NCBI GenBank assembly: GCA_934699095.1
Contig: CAKUVI010000004.1
Location: forward strand, 186,001 to 250,000
Length of the DNA stretch: 64,000 nucleotides
Origin: an uncultured Bacteroidales bacterium
GTDB taxonomy: Bacteria; Bacteroidota; Bacteroidia; Bacteroidales; WCHB1-69
Reading direction: 5' to 3'
Under the pieces are notes generated by a model. That model saw only the letters and a list, made by a program, of their open reading frames with translations. It was not told where the DNA came from and did no database searches. Of the stretch, positions 57,760 to 64,000 are shown one piece after another (the stretch's first letter is position 1; the number at the start of each line of letters is the position of its first letter). The position numbers and the translations under genes are program-made.

Positions 57760-59604
57760 CTATGATTCATCAGAGAAGTTGTCTATTTCCTCTCTAAGGT
57801 TCTCCATTATGAAGTTCTGCCTTTGCGGAGTGTTCTTTCCCATATAGTATTCGATGATGGCATCCATATTGCTTTTGGCGTCCAAAACAACAGGCTCCAA
57901 TCGTATGGATTTCCCGATGAAATTCTTGAATTCCTTCGGTGAGATTTCGCCAAGACCTTTGAATCGGGTGATTTCCGGCTTTTTGCCCAAAGATTTTATG
58001 GCTTCTATTTTTTCCTCTTCCGAGTAACAGTAGATAGTCTTTTGCTTGTTTCTGACACGGAAAAGCGGTGTTTGAAGCACAAAGACGTGGCCAGTGCGCA
58101 CAACATCGGGGAAATATTTCAGAAAGAAGGCCAAAAGGAGCAGACGGATGTGCATTCCGTCAACATCGGCATCGGTGGCTATGATGATGTTGTTATAGCG
58201 TAACCCGTCAACACCATCTTCAATGTTGAGGGCGGCCTGCAGCAAACTGAGTTCCTCGTTGGCGTAGATGGCGCTTTTCGATTTTATGATGTTGGCCGGT
58301 TTGCCTTTCAGACTGAAGACTGCCTGCGTGTTTGCATCGCGCGACATGGTGATTGACCCTGACGCCGAATCACCCTCCGTGATGAAAATCATGGTTTCCA
58401 GTCCGCGGGAATCATTGGTGTTGAAATGGTATTTGCAGTCGCGCAGCTTTTTGTTGTGCAGACTCACTTTTTTCTGTATCTCCTTAGTCTGTTTTTTGAA
58501 GTTTGAGATGGCAATACGTTCCTTTTCAGCCTCCTGGATGCGGTTTTGCATAGCCTCGGCAACATCAGGATTGCGGTGAAGGTGGTTGTCTAACAGTCTG
58601 CCTATCTTGTCGTTGACATAGTTTCTGATAGTCTGTCCGCCAGGTGCCATCAGTTCTGAGCCGAGTTTTGTCTTGGTCTGCGATTCGAATATAGGTTCTT
58701 TCACACGTATTGACATTGTGGCGGCAACGGCATTGCGGATATCCGACGGGTCGTAGTTTTTTTTGTAGAAGTCGCGAACAGTCTTGACTATGGCCTCTCG
58801 GAGAGCCTGTTGGTGTGTCCCTCCGTGAGAAGTAAACTGACTGTTTACAAAGGTGTAGTATTCCTCACCATATTTGCGATTTGTATGCACCATTGCGAAT
58901 TCAAAATCATCCTCTTTCAGATAGATTGGCTTATAGAGAACATCCTCTCCGGTGGCCTTTGTGAGCAAATCCAGCAATCCGTTCTTGGAGAAGTATTTCT
59001 TCCCGTTGAAGTTGATGGAAAGGCCGCGGTTGAGGTAAACGTAGTTCCAGAGGAGCTTTTCGATGTAGTCGTTATACCAGTCGAAGTTTTCGAATATGGT
59101 ATTGTCTGGAAGGAATTCAATCAGAGTGCCGTTTTTCTCATCTGTATCCACTATGGGACAGTCTTTCACCAGTTTGCCGCAAGAAAACTCGGCGCGTTTG
59201 AGTTTGCCGTCGCGCACGCTTTGCACCACGAATTCTGTAGAGAGGGCGTTCACAGCTTTAACACCGACGCCGTTCATGCCGATGGACACCTCAAAGGCGG
59301 ATCCGTCCTTGAATTTGCCGCCGGTGTTCATGCGCGACACGCAGTCAACCACTTTGTTGAGCGGAATGCCGCGACCGTAGTCGCGCACCGCCGCCTTCTT
59401 GTCCTTGATTGTGATGTCGAAGACCCGTCCGTGACCCTCCATGAACTCGTCGATGGAGTTGTCTATCACTTCCTTCAAAAGTACATAGATGCCGTCATCG
59501 TTAGATGAGCCGTCGCCCAGCTTGCCGATATACATGCCGGGCCGCATCCGTATGTGTTCGTCCCAGTTCAGGGTTACTATATTGTCATCTTGATATTCTG
59601 CCAT
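57760..59604 (-). CDS. parE: DNA topoisomerase IV subunit B
   Basis: GHKL ATPase subunit of type II topoisomerase, for decatenating daughter chromosomes. MRPGMYIGKLGDG, VIDNSIDEFMEGHG, VRDYGRGIPL and SIGMNGVGVKAVNALS are the ATP-site motifs; the TOPRIM region has ITEGDSASGS (near residue 405) and IIATDADVDGMHIRLLL. The 614 residues and ending fit ParE better than GyrB, which is usually longer and carries a different insert pattern. The parC partner is not in the window; the dehydrogenase gene follows at once. Confidence 0.92.
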   Translation of the reverse strand: MAEYQDDNIVTLNWDEHIRMRPGMYIGKLGDGSSNDDGIYVLLKEVIDNSIDEFMEGHGRVFDITIKDKKAAVRDYGRGIPLNKVVDCVSRMNTGGKFKDGSAFEVSIGMNGVGVKAVNALSTEFVVQSVRDGKLKRAEFSCGKLVKDCPIVDTDEKNGTLIEFLPDNTIFENFDWYNDYIEKLLWNYVYLNRGLSINFNGKKYFSKNGLLDLLTKATGEDVLYKPIYLKEDDFEFAMVHTNRKYGEEYYTFVNSQFTSHGGTHQQALREAIVKTVRDFYKKNYDPSDIRNAVAATMSIRVKEPIFESQTKTKLGSELMAPGGQTIRNYVNDKIGRLLDNHLHRNPDVAEAMQNRIQEAEKERIAISNFKKQTKEIQKKVSLHNKKLRDCKYHFNTNDSRGLETMIFITEGDSASGSITMSRDANTQAVFSLKGKPANIIKSKSAIYANEELSLLQAALNIEDGVDGLRYNNIIIATDADVDGMHIRLLLLAFFLKYFPDVVRTGHVFVLQTPLFRVRNKQKTIYCYSEEEKIEAIKSLGKKPEITRFKGLGEISPKEFKNFIGKSIRLEPVVLDAKSNMDAIIEYYMGKNTPQRQNFIMENLREEIDNFSDES

Positions 59605-59635
59605 ATATTTTTGTTGATTTCTTAGTTTCTGTTTG

Positions 59636-60574
59636 TTATTCCCATTTGAAAGAATAGACTTCCCTCATGCTGAACGCTCCGAAAAGTCCGAATCCGTTTT
59701 CTATATTAGTGAATGTGTGATTGGGTTCCAACATCAGGAATCCCAAGTCGAATTCGTTGCTTTCCAAAGATTTCTCATACTGGTAGCAAGCCCTGTCAAG
59801 GAAGAGAAGATAATATTTGAAGGGTCTGCTATGCGCATCCGCCCACTCATCATCTTCATCATAGATGTCCTCATCTATCATAAAGCGGAATAGTCCTCCA
59901 TCGTTATCTTCATCGGAAACGTATTGATAGTCTGTGGATTGGTCGGAGAGCCAAACGGTATTATATGCCAAATGGTAGGTTGTGATAACCCCGTCGGGGT
60001 AATAATGTTGTGTTTGGTTTTGGGTGTATTGTTTGATTCCGTAGGCGTTAGCCTCGCCTGGCACGTCGTGCCATTGTACAAACACATCGCGGTGGGGCCA
60101 GTTGTAAACCTCACCCCAGTGGATGTCGTTTACAGCTTCCACAGTGTCGATGCGGAAATCAACATCGTGGGAGCGAGGCACTGTGCATACTGCATTCACA
60201 TCCTCGTATCCGTTGTATGAGGCCCGGATGTAGTAGGTGCCGCCCTCAACTATCGGCAACTCGGCTTGTGTTATCAAAAACCGCCCTTTCATGTTGTCGT
60301 AGCGGGCCTTTATCCAATTCACGCCGTCAGACGAAAGTTCAACATTGCCGTCGCTGATGTTGGCGATACTGCCTGAATTGTTGTTGGAATAGAGCAATTG
60401 GGTGTTTGACAACAAAATATATGTGGAATCTATCTGCGGACACAAACGCGCATAGAGCACCAATTTAGGTGTTTCGTTGAAATCGCTGTGTATGTCCACC
60501 TCGTCAACACAACCGTTGAAGACAAACATCGCCAGGACTATCGAAATTATGAAATATCTGTGGATTTTATTCAT
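59636..60574 (-). CDS. DUF4249 lipoprotein
   Basis: A 312-residue outer-membrane lipoprotein: MNKIHRYFIISIVLAMFVFNGC, with Cys22 lipidated, followed by the typical DETPKLVLYARLCP-type opening (here NETPKLVLYARLCPQ) and Ig-like strands. A start three codons upstream (60583) is also open. DUF4249 genes regularly follow TonB-receptor genes in Bacteroidetes, as here, where the receptor ends 12 bases upstream. It probably acts as the surface partner of that receptor; the substrate is unknown. Confidence 0.85.
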   Translation of the reverse strand: MNKIHRYFIISIVLAMFVFNGCVDEVDIHSDFNETPKLVLYARLCPQIDSTYILLSNTQLLYSNNNSGSIANISDGNVELSSDGVNWIKARYDNMKGRFLITQAELPIVEGGTYYIRASYNGYEDVNAVCTVPRSHDVDFRIDTVEAVNDIHWGEVYNWPHRDVFVQWHDVPGEANAYGIKQYTQNQTQHYYPDGVITTYHLAYNTVWLSDQSTDYQYVSDEDNDGGLFRFMIDEDIYDEDDEWADAHSRPFKYYLLFLDRACYQYEKSLESNEFDLGFLMLEPNHTFTNIENGFGLFGAFSMREVYSFKWE

Positions 60575-60586
60575 AGTATGCATGAA

Positions 60587-63040
60587 TTAAAATTTGAAAT
60601 GATAGGTGAATGTCGGAATGATGGGGAAAATGCTGACCTGCATGAGTCGGTTGACAGTCCTGTATGTCCCGTCTGGTGAAGTATATGAGTTTTGCTCAGT
60701 GTAGTAGAAGAATGGGTTGTGGTGGTTATAGACGTTATAAATGCTTATCTCGAATATGCTCTGTCCATTCTTCTTGTGAGGCTTGACAAACTGGATTCCG
60801 ATGTCAAGATGGTGGAATGGTTTCATGCGGAAGTTGTTTTTTTCGCCATAATTCTCGATATATGGATGATAGTAGTGGCTTTGGTCGTTGGCTGGCAAGG
60901 TGTTGGCAAGTGTGGAGTTTATGTCGTCGGATTCATAGAGGGAGGTCGGCAGGGTGACGGCGTTGCCGGTGGCGAACACCCACGACAGCGAGAGGTTTAT
61001 TTTCGGCGTCGGGCTGTACATCAGCACGATGGAGACATCATGGCGGCGGTCGTAGCGTGCGAAAAACGGCTTCCCGAAGTTGAGCTCGTCAAATTGCTGC
61101 TTGGTCCACGACAAGGTGTAGCCAATCCATCCTGTGAACTTGCCCACCTCCTTGCGCACGAGAAACTCGACACCATACGACCATCCTTTGCCTGATGTGA
61201 CGTTGTCGGTCCATTTTGACTGGAAGTTTGAAAACGCTGACTCGTCTAGTATCGTCTCTATCATATCGATAAAATATGAGGAGCCCTCTTTGTATGCCAA
61301 AATGTTGTCCATTTTTTTGTAGTATCCTTCGATAGAAAATGAGAGACGTGGCTTCTTGAGGTCGTAGTGCAATCCGAGGGCAACCTGTTGTGAACGTTGC
61401 GGGTGGATGGCTTCAGTGACAGGCACCCACAGATCGGTAGGAAGACCAATAGTGCTGGTGCTGAGTAGAATCATGCTCTGACTCATCATCGCATAGGAGG
61501 CTTTCAATGCTAAGTTAGGCAGAAAATTGTAACTCATGGAGAGACGGGGTTCTGGCGAGAACCAGGTCTTGTTCGGGACGGAAAAACCTACAAGTCTCAC
61601 TCCCGGGTTGATTCTGAACTTGTTGCGGATGTTTATCTCGTCTTCCACATATAGGGCGTATTCCAAACCTGGTTCTTTTGTGGCATTTCTTGTTGTAAAG
61701 GTGTCGGCCTTTAGCACCATTGCGTTAGGCCGTGCTTCATGATAAGTCACGGCAGCCCCGGCTAATATGCGATGAGAAGCGTTAGGATGGAAGGATACGT
61801 CATACTTAAGCGTATAATCGCGAATTCCCGAGTTGAAGTCGGAGCTGAAAGACTCTTTGTCGTTAGGTCCGTAGTAGTATTTGTAATTCATGTAACTGTT
61901 CATTTTGTAGTCACTGAAAACAAACGACATGTTGGAGAATATCTTATTTGTGAAAACGTGGTTCCAGCGTGCGGTGGCGGTGGCGTTCTGCCAATACAAC
62001 CCCACCTTGTATTTGTCTGACATCAGGAATCCGTCGTTGCTGACAGATTCAGACAGGTGGAATTTGTCGCGGCCAAAGTAGGAGCTGAGATACAATTTGT
62101 CTTTTTTGCCGAGGTCGAAGTTCAGTTTTGCATTGAGATCGAAAAAATAGTAACCTGCTCCGATGCCGTCGGTGGCCAGTTTCATGATAGGTACCATGAA
62201 AATATCGAGATAGGTTGTGCGACCCGACAGCATGAAGGATGCCTTGTTTTTGATTATCGGACCTTCAACCATCAAATTGGAAGAGATGAGCCCGACACCG
62301 CCCTCTACATGATAGCTCTCCTTGTTGCCGTCCTTCATGTTGATGTCGATGACCGATGAGAGTCTTCCCCCGAAGCGAGCTGGAAAGCCGCCTTTGATGA
62401 GCTCCACAGACTTGATTGCATCGCCGTTGAAGATGGAAAAGAAACCAAGGAGGTGGGAAGCGTTGTAGATTGTGGCCTCGTCCAAGAGTATGATGTTCTG
62501 GTCGGGACCGCCGCCGCGGACGTAGATGCCGGATGTGCCTTCGGATGCCGATTGCACGCCAGGCAAAAGAAGCAGGGTCTTGAACACGTCCTTCTCGCCA
62601 AAAAGCATAGGTACATTTTTAATGTCCCTGGTGGATAGTTTTATGGAACTCATCTGAACCTGTTCTGTGTTGGTCTTCTCAGCCGTGATATTCACAGCCT
62701 CCAAAGTGGTTATTTTGGTGAGATGTGCATCGTATTCAATGTCTTGCGCAGCTTTTATCCATAATGTGTCGTTAACAAAACCAAAACTGTTGAACACAAT
62801 ATACATGCTGTCATTGTATGGAACAGTTAATGTGTAGAATCCATACGTGTTTGCTGTGGATGCCTTTTGTGACACGGGCTCATAAACCAAGCCTCCAGGA
62901 AGAGATTCCAGGCTTCCTCTCTCGTATATGTGACCGCTTATGGTGATGTTTTGACCGTGAAGATGTGCAAACGACAAAAGAACAGCCAAAGCAAAACATA
63001 TCCCTGCGGACCGTGAAATATGTGATGGTTCGTGCGCCAT
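60587..63040 (-). CDS. TonB-dependent outer-membrane receptor
   Basis: An 817-residue outer-membrane transporter. After a signal peptide (GICFALAVLLSFAHLHGQ) comes a carboxypeptidase-regulatory-like domain (about 30-115), then the plug (about 130-240) with GIYVRGGGPDQNIILLDEATIYNASHLLGFF and IKGGFPARFGGRLSSVIDI, and finally a barrel rich in aromatic girdle residues that ends in FTYHFKF with a terminal Phe. It is not a SusC of the classical long type. Paired with the DUF4249 gene directly downstream. A -7 box lies at 63065. Confidence 0.92.
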   Translation of the reverse strand: MAHEPSHISRSAGICFALAVLLSFAHLHGQNITISGHIYERGSLESLPGGLVYEPVSQKASTANTYGFYTLTVPYNDSMYIVFNSFGFVNDTLWIKAAQDIEYDAHLTKITTLEAVNITAEKTNTEQVQMSSIKLSTRDIKNVPMLFGEKDVFKTLLLLPGVQSASEGTSGIYVRGGGPDQNIILLDEATIYNASHLLGFFSIFNGDAIKSVELIKGGFPARFGGRLSSVIDINMKDGNKESYHVEGGVGLISSNLMVEGPIIKNKASFMLSGRTTYLDIFMVPIMKLATDGIGAGYYFFDLNAKLNFDLGKKDKLYLSSYFGRDKFHLSESVSNDGFLMSDKYKVGLYWQNATATARWNHVFTNKIFSNMSFVFSDYKMNSYMNYKYYYGPNDKESFSSDFNSGIRDYTLKYDVSFHPNASHRILAGAAVTYHEARPNAMVLKADTFTTRNATKEPGLEYALYVEDEINIRNKFRINPGVRLVGFSVPNKTWFSPEPRLSMSYNFLPNLALKASYAMMSQSMILLSTSTIGLPTDLWVPVTEAIHPQRSQQVALGLHYDLKKPRLSFSIEGYYKKMDNILAYKEGSSYFIDMIETILDESAFSNFQSKWTDNVTSGKGWSYGVEFLVRKEVGKFTGWIGYTLSWTKQQFDELNFGKPFFARYDRRHDVSIVLMYSPTPKINLSLSWVFATGNAVTLPTSLYESDDINSTLANTLPANDQSHYYHPYIENYGEKNNFRMKPFHHLDIGIQFVKPHKKNGQSIFEISIYNVYNHHNPFFYYTEQNSYTSPDGTYRTVNRLMQVSIFPIIPTFTYHFKF

Positions 63041-63064
63041 AGGTTTTCGGTTTTAAAACTGTGG

Positions 63065-63072
63065 CAAAGATA
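63065..63072 (-). promoter_or_regulatory. -7 box of the TonB receptor/DUF4249 promoter
   Basis: The minus-strand TATCTTTG is an exact TAnnTTTG match, 25 bases before the receptor start. No clear -33 box or iron-regulator site is seen. Confidence 0.65.
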
Positions 63073-63196
63073 CACAAAATACAGCGAGAATCCTAATCGT
63101 AATACAAAAATAATTTTCGAAAACCATGTTTGTCTGATGGTGTCGCATGATATGAAAGATAAAATAAAAGAAATCAGATAAAAAAATCCACAACGG

Positions 63197-63225
63197 TGTT
63201 GAGTATTAATTTTTTTCATATTTTT
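63197..63225 (+). promoter_or_regulatory. Promoter of guaB
   Basis: GTTG at 63197-63200, a 17-base spacer and TATTTTTG at 63218-63225 approach the Bacteroidetes consensus, 24 bases before the guaB start. Confidence 0.6.
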
Positions 63226-63249
63226 GCACGAAAATAAAATATAGTCATT

Positions 63250-64000
63250 ATGTCCTTTATCACTGAACGTATAGCATTAGAGGGGTTGACATTCGACGAT
63301 GTTCTTCTTATTCCGTCATATTCAGAAGTGTTGCCCAAAGATATCAATTTGAAGACCCGGTTCACCAAGAATATAAATCTGAACCTGCCGTTTGTTTCCG
63401 CCGCAATGGACACGGTGACGGAGTCGAAGATGGCAATTTCAATAGCAAGAGAGGGTGGAATAGGGGTTATACACAAGAACATGACCATTGAGGAGCAGGC
63501 AAAGCAGGTGGCTTCCGTGAAACGCGCCGAAAACGGCATGATAAACGCGCCTGTGACGATTTCGCCCGACAAAACTGTTGGAGATGCTCTCAGGATGATG
63601 TCAGAATACCATATCGGCGGCATTCCTGTGGTTAATGAGAAGAACGTTTTGATAGGAATAGTAACAAACCGTGACTTGCGTTTCGAACGCGACTTCAACC
63701 GCAACATCTGTGATGTCATGACGAAAGAGGGTTTGGTGACCACCTCCCGCGACACGGATCTTTACGCAGCTGCCGACATTCTGCAACAGCACAAGATCGA
63801 GAAGTTGCCTGTAGTGGCCGACGATGGCACTTTGATTGGTCTCATCACATACAAGGACATAACTAAGGCTAAGGACAAGCCGTTTGCATGCAAAGACGAA
63901 CAAGGCCGTCTTCGTGTGGCGGCGGGCGTGGGCATCACAAAAGACGCATTGCAGCGTGCAGAAGCCCTCGTGGAGGCTGGTGTGGATGCACTGGTGTTAG
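63250..64000 (+). CDS. guaB: IMP dehydrogenase, 3'-truncated by window edge
   Basis: Oxidises IMP to XMP, the committed step to GMP. From the ATG at 63250 the frame stays open to the window end, giving 250 residues of a protein normally about 490 long. The catalytic domain starts GLTFDDVLLIPSYSEVLP and includes PFVSAAMDTVTESKMAISIAREGGIGVIHKNM. Two CBS domains lie at about 95-205 (VGDALRMMSEYHIGGIPVV and LYAAADILQQHKIEKLPVV). The barrel resumes with VAAGVGITKDALQRAEALVEAGVD. The catalytic cysteine loop lies beyond the edge. Confidence 0.96.
   Translation, partial: MSFITERIALEGLTFDDVLLIPSYSEVLPKDINLKTRFTKNINLNLPFVSAAMDTVTESKMAISIAREGGIGVIHKNMTIEEQAKQVASVKRAENGMINAPVTISPDKTVGDALRMMSEYHIGGIPVVNEKNVLIGIVTNRDLRFERDFNRNICDVMTKEGLVTTSRDTDLYAAADILQQHKIEKLPVVADDGTLIGLITYKDITKAKDKPFACKDEQGRLRVAAGVGITKDALQRAEALVEAGVDALVL

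Noticed and set aside
58810..59508. 232-codon plus-strand frame opposite parE
   Set aside because: It is fully antisense to a gene with intact catalytic motifs, has no promoter and its translation shows no family features.
63216..63903. Minus-strand frames at the right edge
   Set aside because: They lie opposite guaB, whose plus-strand reading gives a clear IMP dehydrogenase; guaB has no stop inside the window and so is easily overlooked.

Overview
The window is a stretch of chromosome from a member of the Bacteroidota, most likely the order Bacteroidales. The signs are promoters of the TAnnTTTG type, a type IX secretion (T9SS) sorting domain, a DUF4249/TonB-receptor pair, InlB-type and FISUMP surface modules, a long NusB, fused FtcD, a DAHP synthase fused to chorismate mutase, and DUF3098 next to ftsX. 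I see no rRNA, CRISPR array, insertion sequence, integrase or prophage gene. Both edges cut genes: ahcY on the left and guaB on the right.

Layout. 1-6.8 kb (+): ahcY end, ftsX, a DUF3098 gene, uppP, a FISUMP surface protein, truB and a Wzx-like flippase. 6.8-8.3 kb (-): a lytic transglycosylase and a low-molecular-weight phosphatase. 8.4-15.4 kb (+): a phosphotransacylase, the c-di-AMP synthase cdaA, a UvrD/PcrA helicase, a GSCFA protein, tRNA-Arg(CCG), a YggS protein and murB. 15.4-19.7 kb (-): an MltD-like LysM transglycosylase, a MORN-repeat protein, a small lipoprotein and a GmhA-like isomerase. 19.9-22.8 kb (+): a secreted T9SS protein. 23.0-28.8 kb (-): a lone ATPase, then a four-gene glycan cassette (nucleotidyltransferase-oxidoreductase fusion, LicD, GT2, Glf) behind a leader that looks like a transcription attenuator. 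29.5-35.0 kb (+): a 1845-residue mosaic surface protein. 35.0-35.2 kb: a small array of related palindromes and terminators. 35.2-40.9 kb (-): mrp, thyA, pgk, manC, ftcD in one run. 41.0-41.2 kb: a possible small RNA. 41.3-56.8 kb (+): alkaline phosphatase, a coiled-coil membrane protein, nusB-DUF1573-yajC-YbbR-like-coaE, a 1493-residue secreted protein of unknown function, aroG/chorismate mutase, rpsF-rpsR-rplI, an M3 peptidase and azlCD. 56.8-63.0 kb (-): a D-2-hydroxyacid dehydrogenase, parE, a DUF4249 lipoprotein and a TonB-dependent receptor. 63.25 kb to the edge (+): guaB.

Most of the window is housekeeping. A cell-envelope theme recurs: uppP, flippase, murB, two lytic transglycosylases, ftsX and manC. 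The less ordinary parts are the glycan cassette with its hairpin leader and nested 10-codon ORF, the mosaic surface protein, the FISUMP protein carrying a sorting-like module in an internal position, the palindrome array at 35 kb, the possible small RNA at 41.1 kb and the unknown 1493-residue protein. All functional calls are from reading the sequence; no database search was run.
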